A stretch of DNA of 64,000 nucleotides from NCBI GenBank assembly GCA_946885605.1, contig CAMPGR010000002.1:8262-72261 (forward strand), in the 5' to 3' direction. Position numbers and translations under genes: made by a program. Shown here piece by piece: positions 37,519 through 46,131 of this stretch (within the stretch, counting starts at the first letter, position 1; each line of letters opens with the position of its first letter). The notes under the pieces are model-generated. The model saw only the letters and a list, made by a program, of their open reading frames with translations, ran no database searches and was not told the DNA's origin. The DNA comes from an uncultured Pseudomonadota bacterium. GTDB lineage: Bacteria > Pseudomonadota > Gammaproteobacteria > Burkholderiales > SG8-41.

Positions 37519-38246
37519 AGATCCTCGCGATCGACGCCGGCAATACGCGCGTCAAATGGGGCTGGGCCGAGGACGGGCGGTGGACTCGTTTTTCCTGGGT
37601 TCCTACTGCGGAGGCAAAGAATCTGGCTGAAGCGCTTGCCACCATGCCGGCTCCCGACCGAGTCGTCGTGTCCAACGTTGCGGGAGGCACGGTCGGCGAG
37701 GAGATTCGTTCCGCGCTGGCGCGCTTCCCTCAGGAGCCGATCTGGGTCAAAGGCGCAGCCGAGCAGTGCGGGGTGCGCAGCGGCTACAACGATCCCGCGC
37801 AGCTCGGTTCCGACCGCTGGGCGGCGTTGATCGGCGCTTGGCACCTGTTTCGCGGCCCGTGCGTCGTCGTTAACGCGGGCACGACCATGACAGTGGACGC
37901 GCTCAGCGGCGATGCGCTGTTCCTCGGCGGCTTCATCGTGCCCGGCATGGAGCTCATGCGCGCGTCGCTCGCGCACAACACCGCACAGCTCAAGCTGGAG
38001 GAGGGCGTTTTCACCTACTTCCCCGATCGCACCGCGGATGGCATTGCGAGCGGATCGATCAACGCGCTCGCGGGGGCGGTGGAGCGGATGCTGCGTTACC
38101 TGGCCGAGGGCGGCGAACCCGATGCGCTCGTCGCGCTTTCCGGTGGCGGGGCCGAGATGCTGGCGCCGCGGCTTAACGCACGCGTCGAGGTCGTCGATAA
38201 TCTCGTCCTGGAGGGACTCGCGTGCATCGCGCTCGATACACAATAA
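37515..38246 (+). CDS. coaX: type III pantothenate kinase
   Basis: A 243-residue ASKHA-fold kinase for the first step of coenzyme A synthesis. It opens with the phosphate-binding motif IDAGNTRVKWGW, then has GSDRWAALIGA, the second motif NAGTTMTVDAL and GGFIVPGMELMRASLAHNTA. It needs a monovalent cation and is not feedback-inhibited by CoA, unlike type I. The start is a GTG overlapping the birA stop (GTGA), so translation is probably coupled. Normal length. Confidence 0.96.
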   Translation: MKILAIDAGNTRVKWGWAEDGRWTRFSWVPTAEAKNLAEALATMPAPDRVVVSNVAGGTVGEEIRSALARFPQEPIWVKGAAEQCGVRSGYNDPAQLGSDRWAALIGAWHLFRGPCVVVNAGTTMTVDALSGDALFLGGFIVPGMELMRASLAHNTAQLKLEEGVFTYFPDRTADGIASGSINALAGAVERMLRYLAEGGEPDALVALSGGGAEMLAPRLNARVEVVDNLVLEGLACIALDTQ

Positions 38247-38283
38247 GAGCGGCCGCTGTGCGCCGCTGCGAAATCTGCTAACG

Positions 38284-38973
38284 ATGAGAACGGTCTTTTT
38301 GCTGCTCGTCCTCGCGAACGCGGCTTTCTTTGCCTACGGTTGGGCAGCCCGCGAGCGCGCCCCAGCGCACGACGGGGTCGCTGCGCTCGAAGTGAACCCG
38401 GACAAGATCCGGCTCCTCAAGCCCGGAGAGAAGCCTGCTGCAACACGCGGCGCGCCGGCTGATACGCCCTCCGGTGCGCCGGCCGAGGTGACGGCGGCGC
38501 CCGCCGCGTGCATAGAATGGGGTGCGATAGCTGGCTCCGAAGTTGCACGCGCCGATGCCGCAATGGCGAAACTCGACCTGCCGCAAGGGAGCGTGCAGCG
38601 CACCGCATTGAACTCGGGCGGCTACTGGGTTTATCTGCCCCCGGCGTCGAGCAAGGCGGAGCTCGACCGCACCCTCGCTCAGCTCACGGCATCGGGCATC
38701 AGCGAGTTCTATGTCGTGCAGGAGGCAACGCCGTGGCGCAATGCAGTCTCGCTCGGGATATTCAAGAGCGAGGACGCGGCGAAGAGCTTTCTCGCAACGC
38801 TCCACGCGCGCGGTTTTGCTTCGGCCCTCGCCGGGCGCCGCGAGGATCTTCTGAAGCAGTTTGCCTACTTCGTGCGCGAGCCCGACGAGGCGTCCGTGGC
38901 ACGGCTTGCCGCGTTGCAGGCCGATTTTCCGGGAACCCGCATGCAGGCGGTGGCCTGTCCGCAGCCTCGCTAG
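38284..38973 (+). CDS. SPOR-domain protein
   Basis: A 229-residue protein with an N-terminal membrane anchor (VFLLLVLANAAFFAYGWAA), a Pro/Ala linker and a C-terminal SPOR-like region (about 80-200: YWVYLPPASSKAELDRTLAQ, AVSLGIFKSEDAAKSFLATL). SPOR domains bind denuded glycan at septa. In Betaproteobacteria this gene regularly follows birA-coaX. The inferred role is in or near cell-wall remodelling. The ATG has no strong ribosome site. Its stop overlaps the convergent heptose gene by four bases. Confidence 0.85.
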   Translation: MRTVFLLLVLANAAFFAYGWAARERAPAHDGVAALEVNPDKIRLLKPGEKPAATRGAPADTPSGAPAEVTAAPAACIEWGAIAGSEVARADAAMAKLDLPQGSVQRTALNSGGYWVYLPPASSKAELDRTLAQLTASGISEFYVVQEATPWRNAVSLGIFKSEDAAKSFLATLHARGFASALAGRREDLLKQFAYFVREPDEASVARLAALQADFPGTRMQAVACPQPR

Positions 38974-39461
38974 TCCGAGCGCTTGCTGAGCTTCGCTACG
39001 AGCGCGCTCGTCGAGCGCGCGTGCTCGAAGGGAATCGAGTGCACCCTCCCGCCCCAGCTCTGCACTTCTCTTGCGCCCACTATGGCTTCGGGCTTCCAGT
39101 CGCCGCCCTTCGCCAGGACGTCCGGTCGGATGCCGAGTATGAGCTGAAGCGGCGTGTCCTCCTCGAACCACGTCGCGATGCTTACCGCTTCGAGCGCTGC
39201 GATGACCGCGAGGCGGTCTTCGAGGGCATTGATGGGCCGCTCGGGGCCTTTGCCAAGGCGTCTCGCAGAGGCGTCGGAATTGAGCGCTACGACGAGGCCC
39301 GCGCCGAGCTCGCGCGCCCGCGCGAGACACGTCACGTGGCCGCGGTGCAGGATGTCGAACACGCCGTTGGTGAAGACGAGGGGACGCGGGAGCGCGCGCA
39401 CGCGTGCGACTAGCGCGGCCGGCGCGCAGATCTTGGTTTCGAAAGCCGGCGCGGACGGCAC
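38970..39461 (-). CDS. rfaE2: D-glycero-beta-D-manno-heptose 1-phosphate adenylyltransferase
   Basis: A 163-residue cytidylyltransferase-fold enzyme that transfers AMP from ATP to heptose 1-phosphate, making ADP-heptose for LPS inner core. The catalytic HxGH lies in FTNGVFDILHRGHVTCLARA, and the C-terminal ADP-binding loop reads EHARSTSALVAKLSK (ISTT/RSTS class). It is the stand-alone second domain of E. coli HldE; the kinase domain must be elsewhere. A GmhA-like isomerase lies two genes upstream on the same strand. Confidence 0.95.
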   Translation of the reverse strand: MPSAPAFETKICAPAALVARVRALPRPLVFTNGVFDILHRGHVTCLARARELGAGLVVALNSDASARRLGKGPERPINALEDRLAVIAALEAVSIATWFEEDTPLQLILGIRPDVLAKGGDWKPEAIVGAREVQSWGGRVHSIPFEHARSTSALVAKLSKRSD

Positions 39462-39505
39462 GCAAAGCCTAGGAACGAGGGCGGGCCTTCTGCTCGGCCG
39501 TCGGC

Positions 39506-40069
39506 TTAGTCAAGATACTCGAACACCCGCACCACCCGGTGCACGCCGCGCGTGGTGCGCGCAATCTCCGCCGCCGCGTCGGCTTCCTTGCGCGTGACGA
39601 GCCCGATGAGATACACGACGCCTGATTCCGTCACGACTTTGACGTGAACCGGGCTGAAGCGCTGGGCGTCGACGAAACGCGCCTTGACGACCGAAGTGAG
39701 GTAGGTGTCGTTCGCTCTTGCGGACAGCGCGCTGTTCGGTCCGACGCCGAGCTCGTTGTACACGCCGCGCACGTTCTCCACCGCCTGCGCCGCCTTTTCC
39801 GCTGCGGCCTTTGCCGCCGCATCGGGCACTTCACCGGTGAGGAGCACCATGCGGTTGTAGCTTGTCACGTTGACGTGGCCGTTCTTGTTCCGGTCGCTGA
39901 TCCGGTTCGACGCCTTCAGCTCGATTGCCTGATCCTCCGTGATCGTGCCGACGGTGCGACGGTCCTCGGCCATGACGACTCCGGTTGCCGCTGCGCCACC
40001 CACCACGAGTGGCGCGCAGCCGTTCACGAGCGGTGCGGCGATGAGCAATGCGAGGACGAGGCGTTGCAT
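39506..40069 (-). CDS. dolP: DolP-like double-BON outer-membrane lipoprotein
   Basis: A 187-residue lipoprotein with lipobox APLVNGC and two BON domains (about 45-110 and 120-187; the second ends HRVVRVFEYLD, as DolP does). E. coli DolP binds anionic phospholipid at division sites and supports outer-membrane integrity. Synteny with a SIS protein, yraN and an lpoA-like gene matches the E. coli yra locus. The ATG has no strong ribosome site; it starts two bases after the stop of the upstream SIS gene, so coupling is likely. Confidence 0.9.
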   Translation of the reverse strand: MQRLVLALLIAAPLVNGCAPLVVGGAAATGVVMAEDRRTVGTITEDQAIELKASNRISDRNKNGHVNVTSYNRMVLLTGEVPDAAAKAAAEKAAQAVENVRGVYNELGVGPNSALSARANDTYLTSVVKARFVDAQRFSPVHVKVVTESGVVYLIGLVTRKEADAAAEIARTTRGVHRVVRVFEYLD

Positions 40070-40070
40070 G

Positions 40071-40706
<636 letters not shown>

Positions 40707-41048
40707 TTACTCCCCGAAAGCGTTGCGGATCCATTCGATGCGCGGCGGAAAACCGTGGATCAGCACCGCGTCGAAGCGGCACGGCGGAAGGCTGCGCTGC
40801 CGGGCAAGATAATGGCGCGCAGCCGCGATGAGGCGCGCACGCTTGGCTGCAGTGATGCTCGCGGCGGCGCCGCCATAGCTTTCAGAACGCCGCTGCCGCA
40901 CTTCAACGAAGACGAGCGTGGCGCCTTCGCGCGCGATCAAATCGATTTCGCCAAAGCGGCAGCGGTAATTGCGCTCGGAGATGGCAAGGCCCTGCGCGCG
41001 CAGGAAGTTTGCGGCGAGCGACTCTGCAGCTTCGCCGCGCCGGTTCAT
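40707..41048 (-). CDS. yraN: YraN (UPF0102) nuclease-fold protein
   Basis: A 113-residue protein of the UPF0102 family with an endonuclease-like fold. It shows RGEAAESLAANFLRAQGLAI, the core motif RFGEIDLIAREGATLVFVEV (GEIDLI and VFVEV with acidic and Lys/Arg residues) and KRARLIAAARHYLA. Function is unknown; Holliday-junction-resolvase-like folds suggest nucleic acid processing. It overlaps the stop of the lpoA-like gene by four bases, so the two are co-translated. Confidence 0.94.
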   Translation of the reverse strand: MNRRGEAAESLAANFLRAQGLAISERNYRCRFGEIDLIAREGATLVFVEVRQRRSESYGGAAASITAAKRARLIAAARHYLARQRSLPPCRFDAVLIHGFPPRIEWIRNAFGE

Positions 41049-42166
41049 TGCTTAGCGGCAAAGACCGACAGCTTGCCCTCTGCGAACTGGGCGCCCGTCA
41101 GCTCGCGCACGTAGCGGTGATCGGGTCCGAGGCTCAATTGCCCCGTCACTCCGTCGAGCGGCGCGTTGCCTTCGCCCTTGAGCAGCGCGGCGCCCAGCCG
41201 GAAAGCATCGATGCCGAGCGCATAGAGGCGCTCGAGATCGAGTGCATCCCCGAAGGCTGGCCGCGGATAGACCATGACGGCCGGGTGATCCGGTTGCAGC
41301 AGCCACGGCATGTCGAGAAAACGCACGCTCGCGAGATCGTATCCGGCAAGCGGCGCGGCCGGGCCGGGATGCACTTGTGAGGTCGCATAGATCGCCAGTG
41401 CGCCGAGATACGGTCGCACGAGCCGCGCCCGTGCAAAATCGAGCGCGAGGAACGCCATGTCCGCCATGGCGGGGATCGAGTTCCGCATCGCGCCGAGCGC
41501 TGCGGGATCCGAAGTGTAGACGAATTGCGCGGCGACCCTGCCGCCGAGCCGGCTGAAGGTCTCGACAAAAGCATCGTGGATGCGGCGCAAGAGCGGCGTG
41601 TCGCCGGTTACCACCACCGCGGTCTGGCGACCTTCGTCGATCGCGAGGCGCGCGACCTGGCTCACTTCCGCTTCCACGTGGAGACTCAACACGTAGAAGT
41701 CGGGCGGCAACGGATAGTCGCCGTCCGGTACGTTGAGCGCGAGCGTGGGCACGCTCACGCGTCCGCTGGATGCAAGCGCGGTGACTGCATCGCGTGTGAG
41801 CGGACCCACCACGAGGCGCGCGCCATTCGTCGCTGCGCGGGCGTACTCGAGCACCGCGCTTTCGGGATGCTCGGCGAGCGGATAAATTCGTACCGGAAGC
41901 GGCGTCGTACCCTGCACCTTCGCCGCCGTCATGAAGCCGAGCTTCACCGCTTCAGCAGCGCGGCCCAAGGCGCCGGCGCTTCCCGGCACGAGCAGCGCAA
42001 TGTGCGGCCGCGCGGGCTCGAGCGCACGCGGCCGCGGAGAATCGGCACGCACGGCGGGCGCAGTCGTGATGGTCTCAACCTCGCTGGCGAAGGCCGTCGC
42101 GGCTCCGTATAGTAGCGCCGTAACGAACCAGGCGAACAACGAGCGATGGAGCACGCCGCAGCGCAT
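41045..42166 (-). CDS. lpoA: LpoA-like penicillin-binding protein activator (short form)
   Basis: A 373-residue exported protein equal to the C-terminal periplasmic-binding-like domain of LpoA: HIALLVPGSAGALGRAAEAV, the ligand-cleft region ARLVVGPLTRDAVTALA, and DALDLERLYALGIDAFRLGA. E. coli LpoA is about 680 residues with an N-terminal TPR domain, absent here. The leader ends AATAFAS with no Cys, so it looks like a signal peptidase I substrate rather than a lipoprotein. It should stimulate a class A PBP. Divergent from rsmI, with overlapping 5' ends (42146-42166). Confidence 0.85.
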   Translation of the reverse strand: MRCGVLHRSLFAWFVTALLYGAATAFASEVETITTAPAVRADSPRPRALEPARPHIALLVPGSAGALGRAAEAVKLGFMTAAKVQGTTPLPVRIYPLAEHPESAVLEYARAATNGARLVVGPLTRDAVTALASSGRVSVPTLALNVPDGDYPLPPDFYVLSLHVEAEVSQVARLAIDEGRQTAVVVTGDTPLLRRIHDAFVETFSRLGGRVAAQFVYTSDPAALGAMRNSIPAMADMAFLALDFARARLVRPYLGALAIYATSQVHPGPAAPLAGYDLASVRFLDMPWLLQPDHPAVMVYPRPAFGDALDLERLYALGIDAFRLGAALLKGEGNAPLDGVTGQLSLGPDHRYVRELTGAQFAEGKLSVFAAKQ

Positions 42167-43027
42167 GGCAGCCGGAACGGGGAACCGAAAGGCACATTAT
42201 ATGTAGTGGGGACCCCGATAGGGAATTTGCGCGATATCACGCTGCGCGCGCTCGACGTGCTGAAGGCCGTCGGCATCGTGGCTGCGGAGGACACCCGCGT
42301 GACGTCAAAGCTCCTTCACCATTACGGGATCGCTGCGAAGCTCACGGCGCTCCACGAGCACAATGAAGAGCGGGCGATAGGGCCGTTGCTTGCAGAGCTC
42401 GAGCGGGGCAAGTCGGTCGCGCTCGTAAGCGATGCGGGAACGCCCGGCATATCGGACCCGGGCGCGCGACTGGTCGCGGCGGCGCGAGCCGCGGGATGCA
42501 AGGTGAGCCCGGTGCCAGGCGCAAGCGCGGCCGCGGCCGCGGTGTCCGTATCCGGCATGAACGCCCGGCACTTCCTGTTCTACGGATTCCTTCCGGCGCG
42601 CGCCTCGGAGCGCCGGCACGAGCTCGCGGCGCTCGCGGCATATCCCTTTGCGCTGGTTTTCTTTGAAGCGCCCCATCGCATCGTCGAGAGCGTGACGGAC
42701 ATGGCAGAAGGATTGGGCGCGCAACGCCGCGTGGTGATCGCCCGCGAGCTCACCAAGCTGTTCGAGTCGATTCATGCGTGCGCGCTCGGGGAGGCGGCAG
42801 AGTGGCTCGCCGCGGACCCCAATCGGCGCAAGGGCGAATTCGTGCTGGTGGTCGAAGGCGCCGCGCCGGTTCCCGCGCACGACGGGGAAGCGCGGCGCAC
42901 GCTCGAGATCCTGCTCTCCGCACTGCCGTTGAAGCAGGCGGTGACCCTGGCAACCCAGATCACCGGTGCGAAGCGCAATCGCCTGTATGAGCTCGCCCTG
43001 CAATTGCAAGGCGGGCGCGAACGCTAA
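42146..43027 (+). CDS. rsmI: 16S rRNA (cytidine1402-2'-O)-methyltransferase
   Basis: A 293-residue tetrapyrrole-methylase-fold enzyme that methylates the 2'-O of C1402 in 16S rRNA using SAM. Signatures are LYVVGTPIGNLRDITLRALD (about 18), AAEDTRVTSKLLHHYG, SDAGTPGISDPGARLV and VPGASAAAAAVSVSGM. Full length. The first 16 residues are not conserved and a later start is possible. It is divergent from the lpoA-like gene with overlapping start regions. Confidence 0.95.
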   Translation: MEHAAAHGSRNGEPKGTLYVVGTPIGNLRDITLRALDVLKAVGIVAAEDTRVTSKLLHHYGIAAKLTALHEHNEERAIGPLLAELERGKSVALVSDAGTPGISDPGARLVAAARAAGCKVSPVPGASAAAAAVSVSGMNARHFLFYGFLPARASERRHELAALAAYPFALVFFEAPHRIVESVTDMAEGLGAQRRVVIARELTKLFESIHACALGEAAEWLAADPNRRKGEFVLVVEGAAPVPAHDGEARRTLEILLSALPLKQAVTLATQITGAKRNRLYELALQLQGGRER

Positions 43028-43044
43028 CCTGCGGGAATTTATTC

Positions 43045-44076
43045 ATGAATGAAGTCACCCTGCGCCGTCCCGACGACTGGCACCTGCATCTGCGCGACGG
43101 CGCGCACATGGCGTCAGTGCTCGCCGACAGCGCGCGGCGATTTGCGCGCGCGATCGTGATGCCGAACCTCAAGCCCCCCATTACGACGACGGCGCTTGCC
43201 TTGCGCTACCGCGAGCGCATCCTCGCCGCGCTCCCCCAGGGGGCGGTGTTCGAGCCTTTGATGACGCTTTATCTCACCGACAACACGCGTGCCGAGGAGA
43301 TCGAAAGAGCGAGATCGAGCGGCGGGGTGCACGCGGTCAAATACTATCCTGCGGGCGCCACCACGAATTCGGAATCGGGCGTGACCGATCTCAGCCGGTG
43401 CGACGCAGCTTTCGAAGCGATGCAGGCGTGCGGCATGCCGCTGCTCGTCCACGGTGAAGTCACCGATCCCGATGTCGACATCTTCGATCGCGAACGCGTC
43501 TTTCTCGAAAGGGTGCTCGCGCCGCTCCTTTCGCGCTATCGGCGGTTGCGAGTCGTGGTGGAGCACATCACGACGCGAGAAGCGGTGCGGTTCGTGCTGC
43601 AGGCGCCGGAAACGGTTGCGGCGACCATCACTGCGCATCATCTGCTGCTCAACCGCAATGCGCTCTTCGCCGGCGGCGTGCGCCCGCATCACTACTGCCT
43701 GCCTGTGGTGAAGCGCGAGGTGCATCGACGCGCGCTGATCGAAGCCGCGGTGAGCGGAAACCCAAAATTTTTTCTCGGTACGGATAGCGCCCCGCACGCG
43801 CGCCATACCAAGGAGGCGGCGTGCGGCTGCGCGGGAATCTACACCGCGCACGCCGGGATCGAGCTTTACGCCGAAGCGTTTGCCGCGGCCGGCGCGATTA
43901 CTCGCCTTCAGGATTTCGCCAGCCGTTTCGGCGCGGAGTTCTACCGCCTCCCGCAGAACACCGGGACGATCACTCTCATCGAGCAAGCGTGGCGCGTGCC
44001 GGACGAGATTCCCTACGCCACGGAGCGGCTCGTACCGTTCCGTAGCGGGGAGCAGGTGCGCTGGAGGCTTGCGTAA
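43045..44076 (+). CDS. pyrC: dihydroorotase
   Basis: A 343-residue class II dihydroorotase of pyrimidine synthesis, interconverting carbamoyl-aspartate and dihydroorotate at a binuclear zinc site. Metal ligands are in WHLHLRDG (about 12), the carbamylated Lys in VKYYPAGATTNSESGVTD, the later His in LVHGEVTD, EHITT and ATITAHHLLLNRN, and Asp in GTDSAPH. Length matches E. coli PyrC. It starts 18 bases after rsmI; chaC follows eight bases on. Confidence 0.97.
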   Translation: MNEVTLRRPDDWHLHLRDGAHMASVLADSARRFARAIVMPNLKPPITTTALALRYRERILAALPQGAVFEPLMTLYLTDNTRAEEIERARSSGGVHAVKYYPAGATTNSESGVTDLSRCDAAFEAMQACGMPLLVHGEVTDPDVDIFDRERVFLERVLAPLLSRYRRLRVVVEHITTREAVRFVLQAPETVAATITAHHLLLNRNALFAGGVRPHHYCLPVVKREVHRRALIEAAVSGNPKFFLGTDSAPHARHTKEAACGCAGIYTAHAGIELYAEAFAAAGAITRLQDFASRFGAEFYRLPQNTGTITLIEQAWRVPDEIPYATERLVPFRSGEQVRWRLA

Positions 44077-44084
44077 ACGCAGTC

Positions 44085-44717
44085 ATGCGTGGACACAATC
44101 AAAGACAGGTGGAGGCGACCGTGCATCCGCGTCCCGGCGCCCAACCGCCGGAATTTGCGCTGCCGCGGGGCGGCTTCTGGATCTTCGGCTACGGCTCGCT
44201 CATGTGGAATCCGGGCTTTCCTTACGTCAAGTGGTCGCCCGCACTCGTCTACGGCTATCACCGCGCGCTCTGCATCTCATCGAACCGCTGGCGCGGGACG
44301 CCACAGCGCCCGGGGCTCGTGCTCGGGCTCGATCGGGGCGGTGCCTGCCGAGGCATCGCGTTTCTTTTGGCGCAAAGCGACGTGAACGCCACACTGGAGA
44401 TGCTGTGGGCACGGGAGATGCGCCGCCACGTCTATGTGCCGCGGGTCGTGCATGCCCGACTGCCGGACAGCGAAGTCCGCGCCCTTGCATTTATTGCCGA
44501 TCCACGCCACGAGGCTTACACCGGACGCCTCTCCATACGCGAGACAGCGGCGCGCATTGCGAACTGCTGCGGGATGCGCGGCGCGAATCTCGACTACGTC
44601 GCGCGCACGGTTACGCATCTGCGCGAGCTCGGCGTGCACGATCACGCGCTTCAGCAGGTGCTCGAAGCCGCCCGCGCGCTCGCCCGGCACAGAGCAGAGT
44701 CCGGAGATGCTGCCTAA
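44085..44717 (+). CDS. chaC: ChaC-type gamma-glutamylcyclotransferase
   Basis: A 210-residue protein of the ChaC family: the substrate loop WIFGYGSLMWNPGFPY (about 31-46), then YGYHRALCISSNRWRGTPQR and PGLVLGLDRGGACRGIAF. ChaC proteins cleave glutathione to 5-oxoproline and Cys-Gly in the cytoplasm. The first 25 residues are not family-like, so an internal start is possible. It follows pyrC on the same strand by eight bases. Confidence 0.9.
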   Translation: MRGHNQRQVEATVHPRPGAQPPEFALPRGGFWIFGYGSLMWNPGFPYVKWSPALVYGYHRALCISSNRWRGTPQRPGLVLGLDRGGACRGIAFLLAQSDVNATLEMLWAREMRRHVYVPRVVHARLPDSEVRALAFIADPRHEAYTGRLSIRETAARIANCCGMRGANLDYVARTVTHLRELGVHDHALQQVLEAARALARHRAESGDAA

Positions 44718-44731
44718 CGGCCGGGCGTGCC

Positions 44732-45247
44732 TCAGGGAAAGACGACGGTAGGCTCGAAGCCGCTTGGGATGGCCTCCGGGTGGCGGCGCCTTACGAGCTC
44801 GTTGATCTCGGCGATACGCCGCATGGGAACGTCCACCATCATCAGCACCTTTCCCTGCTCGAGATCGTGCGCAAAGCGGGCCAGTTGCGAATTGGGCACT
44901 GCGCTTGCGGCGAGGCTCGATGCCCATGCCCCGAAGAGCGCGCCGAGCAGCGCCGCGATCAGGACAGTGACGAATTGCAACGGTGCGCCGCCGGGTGGAA
45001 AGAGTACGACGAGGAGTCCACCGACGGTGCCCGCGACGCCGCCGATCACCATGCCGAGCTGCGCGCCGTGCACGATGTCGGTTTTCTGGAGGACGTTTGC
45101 CTCCGGCAGCTCGGGCGGGAGCGCGCCGCGATTGGCGAGAAAATGCATGCGCCGCTCCTCGATGCGCGCGAGCAGCAGTTCGTTCAACATGTCGCGGGCG
45201 CTCGCAACATCGGGCAGCAGATAGTACAGCCTGCGTTTGGTCAGCAT
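44732..45247 (-). CDS. DUF1269-like membrane protein
   Basis: A 171-residue protein. Residues 1-60 are helical and soluble (YYLLPDVASARDMLNELLLA), two Gly-rich membrane helices follow (LGMVIGGVAGTVGGLLVVLF and TVLIAALLGALFGAWASSLA), and the C-terminal part VLMMVDVPMRRIAEINELVR is soluble again. This arrangement resembles DUF1269 proteins, of unknown function. The start follows GAGGAGCTT. Convergent with chaC; its 5' side faces the rnpB promoter. Confidence 0.75.
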   Translation of the reverse strand: MLTKRRLYYLLPDVASARDMLNELLLARIEERRMHFLANRGALPPELPEANVLQKTDIVHGAQLGMVIGGVAGTVGGLLVVLFPPGGAPLQFVTVLIAALLGALFGAWASSLAASAVPNSQLARFAHDLEQGKVLMMVDVPMRRIAEINELVRRRHPEAIPSGFEPTVVFP

Positions 45248-45335
45248 AAGCTCCTCCGTCGGCGCGAGAGTCGCCGCTTTTGTCTTGGAAAGCAGCGGGC
45301 GGTGGCGAGTTCGGGCGCTCGCGTGCTGCGGCTGG

Positions 45336-45341
45336 TAAAAT
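45336..45341 (+). promoter_or_regulatory. -10-like box of rnpB
   Basis: TAAAAT lies seven to eight bases before the predicted 5' end of the RNase P RNA (45349), the right distance for a sigma70 -10 element. No convincing -35 box is seen at 17 bases; TTCGGG at 45311 is 19 bases away. Confidence 0.45.
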
Positions 45342-45348
45342 ACTGGCG

Positions 45349-45809
45349 GAAGCTGGCCAGACGGCCGCTGCGTATCCTTGCGATACGGAGAGGAAAGTCC
45401 GGGCTCCACAGGGTAGGGTGACGGTTAACGGCCGTCCGCCGTGAGGCGAGGAACAGGGCCACAGAGACGAGTCCGCCGGGAGCTGCGCTTCGGACTTCGC
45501 CGCCGAAAGGCGGCAAAGTCTCGAAAAAATGGGTGGGTGCGGTGACGCATCGCGCCAGAAATGGCGGGGTGCGGTGACGTATCGCGCCAGAAATGGCGGG
45601 GTGCGGTGACGCATCGTGCCAGAGCGCAGGGCCCGGCGGGGTGAAACGCGGCAACCTCCACCCGGAGCAACACCAAGTAGGCAAGCGACGACGCGACCCG
45701 CCGAGCTTGCGGGTAGGTGGCTTGAGCCCTGGAGCAATCCAGGGCCTAGAGGAATGGCTGTCGGGAGCCTGAGCGCTCCTACAGAACCCGGCTTACCGGC
45801 CAGCTTCCT
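45349..45809 (+). ncRNA. rnpB: RNase P RNA (type A) with tandem insertion in the specificity domain
   Basis: The catalytic RNA of RNase P, which cuts 5' leaders from pre-tRNAs. Helix P1 pairs GGAAGCTGGCC (45349-45359) with GGCCAGCTTCC (45799-45809). Conserved pieces appear in order: GAGAGGAAAGTCCGGGCTCC, AGGGTGACGGTTAACGGCC, CCACCCGGAGCAACACCAAG, CTAGAGGAATGGCTG and ACAGAACCCGGCTTACCGG. Length is about 461 nt, against 330-400 for most type A RNAs. The excess comes from a 32-nt unit repeated three times (45536-45629) between the P12 region and the conserved CACCCGGAGCAA. The catalytic domain looks normal. Confidence 0.93.
45536..45629 (+). repeat. three tandem 32-nt units inside rnpB
   Basis: Units start at 45536, 45568 and 45600 with an exact 32-base period; the third matches for about 22 bases and then diverges. 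Each complete unit can form GGUGCG-GUGA-CGCAUC and CGCCA-GAAA-UGGCG, two stems capped by GNRA tetraloops. Unit 2 differs from unit 1 by one C-to-T change that turns a G-C pair into G-U, so pairing is kept. Confidence 0.9.
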
Positions 45810-46025
45810 TTCCTTGTGGCACATTCCCGTTTTGTTGCGGTACCGCAACATCATGCGCGCGTTTGCGCGGCAAGCGCTCGCCATGTTTTCTTCAACAATT
45901 ACTTTTGATTCAACGTCTAACGCCATGTTTCCACGCGTTAATCGTCCACATGAAAACGCCCAATCGCGCCTGGAACGACCCCTCATAAGTCTTTGTCGGA
46001 CAAAAAGAAAACGCCTGCCGTGCGC
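45810..46025. other. AT-richer gap between rnpB and the mraZ promoter
   Basis: No gene is visible. A perfect 16-bp palindrome, GTTGCGGTACCGCAAC, lies at 45835-45850; it has no T-run and so is not an obvious terminator. The stretch 45880-46020 is richer in A and T than anything around it (for example TTTTCTTCAACAATTACTTT), as expected of an upstream regulatory region for the division cluster. Confidence 0.5.
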
Positions 46026-46088
46026 TTGACCACGCGGCTTTCTTTGAAATATAGTGGGTAGAAGTGGTAGAAAGTGGGAGAAGTGGCT
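46026..46088 (+). promoter_or_regulatory. dcw promoter with MraZ-box repeats
   Basis: TTGACC (46026-46031) and TATAGT (46050-46055) are 18 bases apart, a good sigma70 promoter. Overlapping and just downstream are direct repeats TGGGT, TGGTA and TGGGA at 46055, 46065 and 46075, spaced 10 bases, with a weaker TGGCT at 46084. This matches the TGGGN operator repeats bound by MraZ in E. coli, so autoregulation of the cluster by MraZ is likely. Confidence 0.8.
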
Positions 46089-46131
46089 CGCCTGCGCCGG
46101 ATGAGCCGCTTTTGCCGCCGAAGGGGGATCC

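Noticed and set aside
45536..45629. Short CRISPR-like array
   Set aside because: Units are directly adjacent with no variable spacers, lie within rnpB, and no cas gene is present.
45241..45684. Minus-strand open frames across rnpB encoding a repeated T-A-P-R-H-F-W-R peptide
   Set aside because: The repetition is only the translation of the 32-nt repeats in the RNA gene; there is no ribosome site or family match.
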